Shown piece after piece: positions 54,280 through 64,000 of a stretch of DNA of 64,000 bases. The notes beneath the pieces were generated by a model, which was not told the DNA's origin, made no database searches, and was given only the letters and a program-made list of their open reading frames with translations. Source of the DNA: Dromiciops gliroides (Eukaryota > Chordata > Mammalia > Microbiotheria > Microbiotheriidae); the NCBI RefSeq assembly GCF_019393635.1, contig NC_057862.1, positions 243,646,941 to 243,710,940 of the forward strand, read 5' to 3'. Made by a program: the position numbers and the translations under genes. Position 1 is the first letter of the stretch, and each line of letters begins with the position of its first letter.

Positions 54280-54888
54280 AAAATGGGCTTATTTAAGTAT
54301 TTTATTTCCTCTTCTATTAATCTGGGCCACTTATATTTTCATAAGTATCTATCCAATTCACTTAGATTGCCAGATTTATTGGCATATAATTAGGCAAAAT
54401 AGTTCCTAATTATTGCTTTGATTTCTTCTTCATTAGTGGTGAATTCATCTTTTTCATTTTTCATACTGGTAATTTGGCTTTCTTTTTTCTTTCTTAAATT
54501 AAATTAACCAAAGGTTTGTCTATTTTATTGTTTTTCCCCATAAAACTAGCTCTTGGTTGTATTTATTAGTTCAATAGTTTTCTTTCAATTTTATTAATCT
54601 CTCCTTTGATGTTCAGAACTTCTAATTTGGTATTTAATTGGGGGTTTTTAATTAGCTCTTTTTCTAAGTTTTAAAATTGCATGCCCAATTCATTGATCAG
54701 CTATTTCTCTTTTATGCATGTAAGCATTTAGAGATATAAAATTTCCCGAGTAGTTTTAGCTGTATCCCATAACTTTTTATGTTGTCTCATTATTGTCATT
54801 TGCTTTGATGAAATTATTCATTGTTTCCATAATTTGTTGTTTGTCCCATTCATTCTTTAGTATTAGATTATTTGGTTTCCATTAATTT

Positions 54889-55034
54889 TTTTTTTTTGGT
54901 AGAGCAATGAGGGTTAAGTGACTTGCCCAAGGTCACACAGCTAGTAAGTGTCAAGTGTCTGAGGCTGGATTTGAACTCAGGTCCTCCTGAATCCAAAGCC
55001 AGTGCTTTATCCACTGCGCCACCTAGCCACCCCC
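54889..55034 (-). mobile_element. CORE-type SINE in L1 ORF2
   Basis: Duplication tccattaa(a)ttt at 54878-54888 and 55035-55046. Confidence 0.92.
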
Positions 55035-56559
55035 TCCATTAAATTTAAAATCTATCTTTCCATGGCCTTTTATTTCACATAATTTTTCATGATCTTAGAA
55101 GGAGGCATTTAATATTTCTGCCTTTCTGCATTTTATTGTGAGGTTTTTATACATGTTCAATTTTTGTGTAGGCGCCATGTACCACTGAGAAAAAAAGGTA
55201 TATTCCTTTCTATCCCCATTCAATTTTCTCCAAAGGTCTATGATATCTAACTTTTCTAAAATTCTATTCACTTCCTTAACTACTTCCTTGTTTGTTTTGT
55301 GGTTAGATTTATCTAGTTCAGGGTAGAGGGGTTAGGTCCCCCACTAGTATAGTTTTGCTATTTCTTCTTCTAACTTACTTAACTTCTAAGAATTTGGATG
55401 ATATACCACTTAGTGTACATATGTTTAATATTGATATTATTCCATTGTCTCTGGTACCTTTTAGCAGGATGTAGTTACCTTTCTTGTCTCTTTTAATTAG
55501 ATCTATTTTTGCTTTTGCTTTGTCTGAGATCAGGATTGTTATCCCTGTTTGTTTTTTTACTTCATAGATATCATAGTATGTTTTGCTCCCTTTACCTTTA
55601 CTCCATGTGTGTCTCTTTGCTCCAAATGTGTTTCTTGTAAACAACATCTTGTAGGAGTCTCCTTTTTAATCCACTCTGCTATTTGCTTTCATTTTATGGG
55701 AGAGTTTATCCCATTCACATTCACAGTTATGATTACTAAATGTGTTTTCCCCTCCATCTTATTTTCCCCCTTATTTATAATTTTCCCTCTTTTCCCCTAT
55801 CCCTCCTCACCAGCGTTTTGCTTCTGACCACCACCTCCCTCAATCTGCCCTCCCTTCTATTAGCTCCCCATCCCTTTTCTTTCCCCTTTCCCCTCCTACT
55901 TCTGCCCTCCCGTCTGTCAGAACCCCACTCTCCTAATTTTTTCTCCTTTCCCCATTTACTTTATTATAGTGTAAGATAGCTTTCTTTTTTGTTGTTTTAG
56001 AATTTTATTTTTTTTCCCCAAATTACATGTAAAAACAAATTTAATGTCAATTTTTAAAACTTTGTGTTCCAAATTCTCTTCCTCCCTTTCCCACCCCTCC
56101 TTAAGAACTCAAGCAATTCAATGTTATACATGTGTAGTCATGCAAAACATTTCCACACTAGTCAGACCGTGAAAGAAAACAAACAAAAAAAACTTTAGGA
56201 AAAAAAACTAACAAAAATTATGCTTCAATATATATTCAGATACCATCAGTTCTTTCTCTGTAGATGGAGTACATTTTTCATAACTCCATCAGAGTTGTCT
56301 TGGATCACTGTATTGCTGAAAATAACTAAGTCATTCACAACAGATCATCTTACACTATTGCTGTTATTTTGTACATTTCATTTTGCATCAGCTCACGTAT
56401 GTCTTTCCAGATTTTTCTGATAGTATCCTGCTCATCATTTCTTATAGCACAATAGTGTTCCATCATAATCTCATCCCACAATTTGTTCAGTCATTCTCTA
56501 ATTGATGGGTATCTCCCCAATTTTTAATTCAAATTTTTTTTTAAAAAATCTCTTTTAGG

Positions 56560-56723
56560 GGGCAGCTAGATGGCGCAGTGGTTAAAGCATTGGCCCTGGA
56601 TTCAGGAGTACCTGAGTTCAAATCTGGCCTCAGACACTTAACACTTACTAGCTGTGTGACCCTGGGCAAGTCACTTAACCCCCATTGCCTCACTAAAATA
56701 AATAAATAAATAAATAAAAAAAT
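56560..56723 (+). mobile_element. CORE-type SINE
   Basis: Exact 16-bp duplication aaaaatctcttttagg at 56544-56559 and 56724-56739, inside an L1 3' region. Confidence 0.95.
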
Positions 56724-56802
56724 AAAAATCTCTTTTAGGATACCAACCTGGTAGTGGTATTACTAGGTTGAGAAGTATGCATGGTTTTATAGCCCTTTAG
56801 CC

Positions 56803-57710
56803 TGTAAAAATAATTATTAACTATAACTAATCTGAAAAAATTATATAACTGCACTTATATGAAAAATTATAACTTTAGAAAAATTATAATTGGGCTCTAA
56901 GTCCTGCCTCAGTCACCATTCAGATGTAAGAATATTTTAACTAACTGATTTGGCCCTAATCTAACTGGGGGCCTAATCTGTTGAATTTGACTGGCTGGCT
57001 ATCTGACTGCTGTTAATTTCCTAAACCAATCTGTTAGGGCCCTTTAAAAATTCCCCCACACTGCTCCTCCCAAAATTGATAAGTAAATGATTAAGAAAAG
57101 CCTCTTAATTAAATAATCAAAGCAGAATTTATTTATAAAAATAAATATAAGAGATAAGGGTAAAGAAATGCAAAATTATATGACCCGTCTGCTTTTAATA
57201 AGGGCCATTGCCTCCTCTTGCCTGAGGGTATGCTGGCCACTGCCACTGCTTGGACCTGTTTACCTTGTGTGTTTCTCTCTCACCGACCTCCCAGCATCTC
57301 TATCATCTCTGTGCCAACCAACCTTCTTCTAGCTCCCCATTTCTGTCTAACTTCCCTCCCTGCACCATAGCAACGAACCCCTGAAAAGCCCCTAACTCCA
57401 TCCTGTTGCCAACCCCCAACATCTCTTCTCCTTTTTTCTGTCCACCCCCCTTCAGCGTCTCTTTTTATTAACTTTCTCAGGTGAAACCCTGGCTCGCTGC
57501 CCCCAGGGCTGGCGAGCCCCATGTTGCCCTGGCCAAGCTGGGGGCTGGGTTAAGCAAACCCAGCTTCTCTGCTGTTGGCAGGGGGGCTGAGCCATGCCTT
57601 GCCTGGGGCTTTTTGTCTGCCCAGCTTAGGCTCAGAGCACCCCCCCCCCACGCAGAGAGGGGGAGGGGTAGTTCCACTTGGGGAGCCTGAGGCTAATTTT
57701 AATGCCTACA
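56803..57710 (-). mobile_element. Solo LTR inside L1
   Basis: 908 bp with inverted ends TGTA...TACA and exact 4-bp duplication AGCC at 56799-56802 and 57711-57714. Removing it rejoins the L1 as tttagccatagttcc, the same spacing as other copies. A - strand AATAAA (plus-strand tttatt, 57128-57133) supports - orientation. GC-rich U3-like part at 57480-57690. ORFs there are not viral genes. Confidence 0.88.
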
Positions 57711-57838
57711 AGCCATAGTTCCAAATTGCTCTACAGCATGTTTGTCAGTTTACAACTTTACCAAGAATGTATTAATGTCTCATTTTCACCATATCCCCTA
57801 CATTTGTCATTTTCCTCTGCTGTCCTATTATCCAATTC

Positions 57839-58027
57839 TTTTGTATTTTTGTTTTGTTGGTTTTGGGTTTTTTTTTTTTGTTTTTTTTTTTTGCGGGGCA
57901 ATGAGGGTTAAGTGACTTGCCCAGGGTCACACAGCTAGTAAGTGTCAAGTGTCTGAGGCTAGATTTGAACTCAGGTCCTCCTGAATCCAGGACTGGTGCT
58001 TTATCCACTGCGCCACCTAGCTGCCCC
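57839..58027 (-). mobile_element. CORE-type SINE
   Basis: Exact 15-bp duplication cctattatccaattc at 57824-57838 and 58028-58042. Long interrupted T-tail. Confidence 0.95.
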
Positions 58028-58939
58028 CCTATTATCCAATTCAATAGGTATGAGGTGGTACCCAGAATTGTTTTGACCTGAATCTTTCCAATCAATAGTG
58101 AGTTAGAACATTTTTTTTCATATGGGTATAGGTGGCTTTGATTATTTCATCTGAAAATTTCATGTCTTTTGATCATCTATCAATTGGAAGAATGGCTCTT
58201 ATTTTAACAAATTTGACTCAGTTCTCTATGTGTTTGAGAACTGAGGCCTATCAGACAAACTTGCTTCAAATTTTTTTCATAGTTACTATTGCTAACAGTA
58301 TTTCCCTCCATCCTATTCACTCCCCTTGATATTTATTCTATTTTCTATTTTCCTTCACCCTATCCCTCCTCAAAAGTGTTTTGCTTCTGATTGCTCCCTC
58401 CCCCAATCTGCCCTCTCTTCCTTCACCTCTCTCCCCTTATCCCCTTCCCTTCTTACTTTCTTGCAAGGTAAGATAGAGTTCTTTACCCAATTGAGTATGT
58501 ATGTTATTCTCTCTGAGTCAAATCCAATGAGAGTAAGGTTCAAACAATGCTCCCTATCCTTATTTCCCTCTACTGCAATAGGTCTTTCTTGCCTCTTTAT
58601 GTGATATACTTTATCCCATTTTGCCCCCCTTTTCTCTTGGTATAATCCTTTTTTCATGCCTTAATTGATTTTTTTAAAATCATCACATCAAAGTCAACTT
58701 ATTCCTACACCCTCTGTCTAAGTATACTCCTTTTAACTTCCCTAATTCAGGAGGTGATTGGTGGATTCTTTCCATGACTATTTTGCCCTCTGTTTCTGAG
58801 ATATCAGGGCAGTTTTCCTTGATAATTTCTTGAAAGATGCTGTCCAGGCTCTGTTTTTGACCATGGCTTTCAGGTAGTATAATAATTCTTAAATTATCTC
58901 TCCTGCTTCTGGGTCACTTTTTTCCCATTAATTTATTTT

Positions 58940-59088
58940 ATTTTTTTTTGGTGAGGCAATTGGGGTTAAGTGACTTGCCCAGGGTCACACAGCTAGTGAG
59001 TGTCAAGTGCTTGAGGCTGGATTTGAACTCAGGTCCTCCTGACTCCAGGGTCGGTGCTCTGTCCACTGTGCCACCTAGCTGCCGCCAT
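58940..59088 (-). mobile_element. CORE-type SINE
   Basis: Antisense in L1. Head ccacctagctgccg. The duplication is short or decayed. Confidence 0.88.
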
Positions 59089-59116
59089 TCTTTTGATTTT
59101 GTGTGACTCATTCTTT

Positions 59117-59260
59117 TTTTTTAGTGAGGCAATTGGGGTTAAGTGACTTGCCCAGGGTCACACAGCTAGTAAGTGTTAAGTGTCTGAGGCCGGAATTGAA
59201 CTCAGGTCCTCCTGAATCCAGGGCCGGTGCTCTATCCACTGCACCACCCAGCTGCCCCTG
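59117..59260 (-). mobile_element. CORE-type SINE
   Basis: Antisense, only about 30 bases from the previous copy. gactcatt/gctcatt at its edges may be the duplication. Confidence 0.88.
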
Positions 59261-60915
59261 TTTTGCTCATTTTTAAAAGTTGAACTCTGATTCTGGGTTT
59301 CAGGGGGCACTGTCTGAAGCTTCTTGCACTGGGTGTGAGGGGCCTGGTCACTGACTTTTTCTGCCGGGCTTCTGGGGATGGTGACTAACTCACTGGGTGT
59401 CCCAGCTTAATCATGCCTGTTGTGTCCTGGGTTCCAGGGATGGCTGTGTGCCTACTGTGCTGGGACTGGAGGCCTCCCAACTGGTTTGCTGTGCCTGGCC
59501 TGCTGATTTAGAACCATAGGACCTTGATTGCAGATCTCTGCTATGACTGAGTGCCTGCACTGGGCTATGCTTCCCTTTTACTCAACTGAGAAAGACCTTC
59601 CTAAAATTCTTCTAAATTATCTTGGGCTGGAAAATTGTTTCACTCCATCTTTTTTGGTAGTATTTTACTTTATTTCCCAATTACATGTAAAAATTATTTT
59701 CAACATTAAGTTTTATAAGATTTTGAGCTCCAAAATTTTCTCCCTCCCTGCCTTCCATTCTCCCTCCCCAAGATGGCAAGGAATCAGAACAACATATTGG
59801 TGGATTCTGGTTTCTATCCATTCTGCTAGCTACTTCCCTTTTATGGGTGAATTCATCCCATTCACATTCACAGTTATAATTACTGTGTATTTCCCTTCAT
59901 CCTATTTCAACTGCTGACCTGTTTAGCCTTCTCTGTCTCTCTTTTTACCCTGTCCCTCTTCAAAAGTCTGTTTTGCTTCAAACTCCTGCCTCCCTTAATC
60001 ACCTCTTTTATAATCCACTCTCTTCTCTTATTCCCTTTCCCTCTTCCTTCCTTGTTGGGTAGGATAAATTTCTATACCCAACTGAGTGTATGTTATCTCC
60101 TCCTTGTTCCAATTCCAATGAGAATACCCCACTCCATTCTCCTTGTCTTCCCCTCCACTGTAAAAGGTCTTCCTTTTATGCTTCTTTTATTTGAGATAAT
60201 TTTCCCCATTCTGCCCCTCCCTTCCCCCCTTCTTCCAGTGCATCTCTCTTTCTCACCCTTTAATTTTTTTTTAAAGCACCAAGGCATTATCATCTCACAC
60301 CTTTCCCCTCTGTCTATATATACTCCTTATAATTGCCTCAAAATAATACAGTTCTTGGGCATAACAAGTACCTCCTTCCTATATAGAAATGTAAATAGTT
60401 TAGAATCCCTTATGATTACTCTTTCATGTTTATCTTTTTATGCTTCTCCTGAGTCTTGTATTTATAAATTATGTTTTCTATTTAGCTCTAGTATTTTCAT
60501 CAGGAATATCTTCTATTTCATTAAATATAATTTTCCCCCTGTGAGATTACACTCAGTTTTTCTGGATAGGTGATTCTTTGTTGTAATATTAGCTTCTTTG
60601 CTTTCTGGAATATCATATTCCAAATCCTCTAAAATTTTAATGTGGGAGCTGCTAACTCTTGTGTAATCCTGACTGTGGCTTCATAATATTTGAATTGCTT
60701 ATTTCTGGCTGCTTGAAGTATTTTCTCCTTGCCCTGGTAGCTCTGGAATTTGACTATTCCTGGGAGTTTTAATTTTGCAATCTCTATCAGGAGATGATCA
60801 GTGGACTCTTTCAATTTTATTTCACCCTCTGGTAGTTTTCATTGATAATTTATTGAAAGATGATGTCTAGGCTCTTTTTTTTTATTGTGGCTTTCCAAGT
60901 AGTCCAATCATTCTT

Positions 60916-61072
60916 CTTCTTTTTTTTTTTTTTTTGGTGAGGCAATTGGGGTTAAGTGACTTGCCCAGGGTCACACAGCTAGTAAGTGTCAAGTGTCTGA
61001 GGCTGAATTTGAACTCAGGTCCTCCTGAATTCAGGGCCGGTGCTCTATCCATTGTACCACATAGTTGCCCCT
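60916..61072 (-). mobile_element. CORE-type SINE (site used twice, copy 1)
   Basis: Flanked by agtccaatMattctt at 60901-60915 and 61073-61087. Confidence 0.94.
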
Positions 61073-61087
61073 AGTCCAATAATTCTT

Positions 61088-61237
61088 TTTTTTTTTTTTA
61101 AGTGAGGCAATTGGGGTTAAGTGACTTACCCAGGGTCACACAGCTAGTAAGTGTTAAGTGTCTGAGACAGGATTTGAACTCAGGTCCTCCTGATTCCAGG
61201 GCTGGTGCTCTATCCACTGCACCACCTAGCTGCCCCA
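61088..61237 (-). mobile_element. CORE-type SINE (site used twice, copy 2)
   Basis: Flanked by agtccaataattctt at 61073-61087 and 61238-61252. The left flank is the right flank of copy 1. Confidence 0.94.
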
Positions 61238-61329
61238 AGTCCAATAATTCTTAAATTAACTACCCTTAATTTATTTTCCAGGTCAGTTGTTTTTCCAACA
61301 TATTTCACATTTTCTTCTATTTTTTTTCC

Positions 61330-61468
61330 TTTTTTTTCCCTCCAGGGCAATGGGGGTTAAGTGACTTGCCCAGGGTCACACAGCAGTAAGTGTCTGAGGC
61401 TGGGTTTGAACTTAGGTCCTCCTGAATCTAAGGCTGGTGCCTTATCCACTGCGCCACCTAGCTGCCTC
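61330..61468 (-). mobile_element. CORE-type SINE
   Basis: Antisense. Short core (cacagcagtaagtgtctgag). Duplication indistinct in T-rich sequence. Confidence 0.85.
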
Positions 61469-61735
61469 CTATTTTTCATTCTTTTGATTTTATTTGATTG
61501 TTTCTTGATTTCTCATGGAGTCATTAGCTTCTACTTGCCCAATTCTAACTTTTAAGAAATTATTTTCTTCTGGGAGCTTTTTTATCTCTTTTTCCAGGTG
61601 GCCAATTCTGCTTTTTATGGAGGTTTATTTTTTTCTTCAATGGATTTTTGTACCTCTTTTGCCATTTGGCCAATTCTGGTTTTTAAGGTGTTTTTCCTTA
61701 ATAATTTTGTTCCAGGGAACTTGTGATAGAAGAGG

Positions 61736-62145
61736 ATCTCCAAATCCAAGAAAAAAAAAAAAGAACTGTGGAGTATAGATGCTGATTGAACCATACTATT
61801 TCTTTTGTTTTGGGTGCTGTTGTTTTTTTTTTTTTCTATTTTGAGGTTTTGCATTACTGCTCTGATTTTTTCTCTTATAACAGGATTAATGCAGAAATAG
61901 GATTAATGTTATTATGTGTGTATATATATATATGTGTGTGTATATATCTATCTATCTATCTATATGTCTATGTATATAGATATATAGATATAACCTATAT
62001 CAGATTACCTGCTGTCTAGGGGAGGGGGAGGGAGGGGAGGGAGGGAGAAAAATCTGAAATTGTAAAGCTTGTATAAACAAAAGTTGAGAACTATCTTTAC
62101 ATGTAACGGAAAAAATAAAATACCTTGTATGTTAAAAAAAAAAAG
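61736..62145 (+). mobile_element. L1 3' end
   Basis: aactgtggagtatagatgct through the TG/TA/TATC repeat (61915-61995), G-rich tract 62018-62046 and A-tail. Abuts the antisense L1 tail-to-head. Confidence 0.8.
61915..61995. repeat. TA/TG/TATC simple repeat
   Basis: Compound tract including four to five TATC units, in L1 3'UTR. Confidence 0.9.
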
Positions 62146-62148
62146 AAA

Positions 62149-62530
62149 TGCATATCACCAATCTTTGGGCATTAAGTATTTATTAAAGTATATTAGGAGT
62201 AAAAAAAAAAGGTATCCTAGGGGTTAGGAAAGAGAAACATGTGGATAAAGTATGAGATCTGTTTACTCTCTTTGTTCTTCCTGTCCCTGCTGCCAAGCCA
62301 AAGTCCAGAAACCAAAAGGACCGGCTTCTCCCAGAAGCTCCCTCTGATAGCGGAAGCTAGGCCATCCTCACACACAGCTCCAAGCTAATTGGTTGGTAGC
62401 ACTGATTGACACAAGTAAAAGGACCTTCTGGATGCCAAGTCACATGCTTTCTCCTCAGGGTGGAGCTGCCCTGGTTCCCACAATGTCTTTCTCAGCAGGA
62501 GTAGCACTCAGATCCTCACAGTAGGTAACA
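62149..62530 (-). mobile_element. LTR fragment
   Basis: tgcatatcacc at the left and a - strand AATAAA (tatttattaaag near 62175) suggest an LTR 3' end. U3-like sequence (ctccaagctaattggttggt) resembles 16350. The right end is near gatcctcaca (62520). No 4-bp duplication found. Confidence 0.5.
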
Positions 62531-62559
62531 AAATTGATAACTTAGAAGCAACAGATTAA

Positions 62560-63610
62560 TAATTACAAAATATGAAATACCTAGAGTAAGAACATTAAAA
62601 TAACTCTATATCAGTAAGGGAAATTGAAAAAGTCATAAATAAACTATAGGGGAAAAAACCCAAACCATTGGACCATATGGATTCACAAGTGAATTTTATC
62701 TTTCAATGAATAATTATTCTAGTGCTACATAAACAGTTTTCAGTAAGAAAAGGTACCCTATAAAGGGCAAAGAAAACTACAGTCAATTTTAATATAATAC
62801 AGCATATTCATTCCTAAAAATTACTGCACCATGCAGAATTATACCATAAAAACTACAGGACTTATAGAAAAATTTGGTTAAGGGAAAAAGTTCAAGTTGA
62901 TGAAGTTAAAAAACTTCATTGGAGACATTAAAAAAAAAGATAGGAACCAGGGTCAGCTAGGTGGCACAGTGGATAAAGCACCAGCCCTGGATTCAGGAGG
63001 ATCTGAGTTCAGGTCACTTATACCCAATTGCCTCACTAAAAAAAAAAAAAAAAACCATGTTAATATAAAGAATAAAAACCATATTACTATATCACTAAAT
63101 GTTTAAAATTCTTTTCACAAAATCTCATACCCATTACTGTTAAAAATGTTAGAATCATAGGGAAAAATGGACCTTTCCTTAACATAGTAAATCATATTTA
63201 ACTGAATCATAGAGGAAACATTATAATGCAATAAAGAAAAGTGAGAGACCTTTCCAGGAAGATCAGTAGTAAAGCAATGATACCAATTATCACCATTATT
63301 TAATAGTGCTAGAAATGCTAGCTATAGCAATAAGAAAAAAAGAGAAATTGAAGGAATAAGCACAGACAAAAGGGAAAAACTATCCATTTTTGCAGAATAT
63401 ATGGTAGTACACTTAGAGAACCCTAGGGAATTAACTAAAAATAATTAGAATAATTAATTATTTAAGCAAAGTTGTAGGATACAAGATAAATCTACCTAAT
63501 TCATCAACAATCCAATATATACCAAGCAAAATTCAACAAGTAGGAGACACTGGGACATCAGGCAGCAGAGAATCACACTAAACAGACATGGAGGGAGAAA
63601 AATACATTTC
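62560..63610 (+). mobile_element. L1 ORF2 fragments
   Basis: ccattggaccatatggattc and tagagaaccctagggaatta are L1 ORF2 reverse transcriptase-region sequence with many stops. A deleted SINE sits at 62950-63055. Confidence 0.65.
62950..63055 (+). mobile_element. CORE-type SINE, core deleted
   Basis: Head and A-tail are present but the tgtgtgaccctgggcaag core is missing (reads gagttcaggtcacttat). About 50 bases are lost. Confidence 0.85.
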
Positions 63611-63613
63611 ATG

Positions 63614-64000
63614 TGTAAAGAATATGACCCCATCTTTTGGCTAGAATAAAAAAAAACCCCTGGCTCATTCATTGGCCTGGAGCTCAGGTGCCACACCTCT
63701 GCAACAGTGTGGTGCTCCACCCACTGGCTATAGTCATCGTCATGGTGCTGGCAGCTCACATCATCACCACTCCCTGATGTCTACATGGGCCTGGCAAAAT
63801 TATAATGACTGGAAGCCCAGTGAGGGCAGTCATGTGACTGTCAGTCAGGGCTGCCAGCCAATTAGTTTGGGGCTGTGTGGGGACAACCTGGGGTCTGCTG
63901 AGAAGGAGAAGGGAGGAGATTCGCCATTCTGGCATTGGTGCAGGAAAGAGAGAGGATGTAGCTGCATGTTCTGATGAGTCCTGGCTGGTGGTATGATTGA
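63614..64000 (+). mobile_element. LTR, partial, same family as 16001-16629
   Basis: Begins TGTAAAGAAT and aligns with the complement of 16190-16629 (gccattctggcattgg, ggctgccagccaattagttt). It runs off the window. The four bases before it are CATG. It lies inside L1 ORF2 sequence. Confidence 0.8.

Larger units (their letters stand above)
53081..55980 (-). mobile_element. L1 ORF2 in antisense, endonuclease to RT
   Basis: The complement encodes decayed ORF2. The part at 55647-55375 reads TYYDIYEVKKQTGITILISD and KAKIDLIKRDKKGNYI, matching the N-terminal endonuclease domain. RT-region sequence follows toward 53.1 kb. It hosts an LTR and two SINEs. The pyrimidine-rich 55730-55975 is the region before ORF2. 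Confidence 0.85.
55985..59640 (-). mobile_element. Internally deleted L1 (antisense) with nested SINEs and LTR
   Basis: Reading the - strand: 5'UTR-like sequence (59640-59280), ORF1/spacer remnant to about 58305, then a jump directly to ORF2 C-terminal sequence (58300 to about 56200) and the 3'UTR ending near 55985. Nested are SINEs at 58940, 59119, 57839 and 56560 and the LTR at 56803. Confidence 0.7.
59645..61735 (-). mobile_element. Internally deleted L1 (antisense)
   Basis: The - strand reads ORF1 coiled-coil and later ORF1 sequence (61735 to about 60600), spacer and the start of ORF2 (to about 59800), then joins the last 100-150 bases of an L1 3' end (59790-59645). Three SINEs are nested. 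Confidence 0.65.

Noticed and set aside
57480..57690. GC-rich block that might be a second CpG island promoter
   Set aside because: It lies wholly inside the solo LTR bounded by AGCC duplications and has few CpGs for its G+C.

Overview
This is mammalian nuclear DNA, and almost certainly marsupial. It holds two genes with introns, a CpG-island promoter, and a dense repeat load: about 45 copies of a tRNA-headed CORE-type SINE (gcagctaggtggcgcagtgg ... tgtgtgaccctgggcaagtc), many 5'-truncated or internally deleted L1 copies, older L2/MIR-like debris and several solo LTRs. That SINE/L1 mixture is typical of metatherian genomes. The species cannot be named from the sequence alone.

Genes. The left edge carries the last three coding exons of KLHL28 on the + strand (395-838, 2708-2916, 3835-3998). 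They encode the C-terminal 271 residues, most of the kelch propeller. A long AT-rich 3'UTR free of young SINEs follows, probably ending near 8350. On the - strand the complete coding sequence of the C14orf28 orthologue (DRIP1) is present in four exons (31471-30948, 29378-29289, 27114-26980, 26232-26049). These join in frame to 310 codons, the length I recall for the human protein. Its non-coding first exon and promoter lie about 16 kb upstream in a CpG island (about 47265-48545) with a perfect CRE, a C/EBP palindrome and GC boxes. The two genes converge, as KLHL28 and C14orf28 do on human chromosome 14q21. They have no evident joint function: KLHL28 is a BTB-kelch protein, probably a CUL3 substrate adaptor, and C14orf28 is poorly characterised.

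Layout. 1-8350: KLHL28 exons, introns and 3'UTR. 8350-24660: intergenic repeats, including a three-layer nest (old repeat, then L1, then solo LTR) at 14.9-18.1 kb. 24.7-31.5 kb: C14orf28 3'UTR and coding exons, with an unusual tail-less 491-bp insertion in one intron. 31.5-47.9 kb: the large first intron, filled with SINEs, L1, L2 and MIR. 47.3-48.5 kb: CpG island. 48.5-64 kb: gene-free, almost solid L1 with nested SINEs and LTRs.

I see no new cellular system such as a toxin, defence or biosynthetic locus. The points most worth a second look are the TSD-flanked tail-less element at 28610-29100, the recurrent L1 copies that keep both ends but lack the middle, three solo LTRs with exact 4-bp duplications that all sit inside L1s, and two SINEs inserted successively at one target site.
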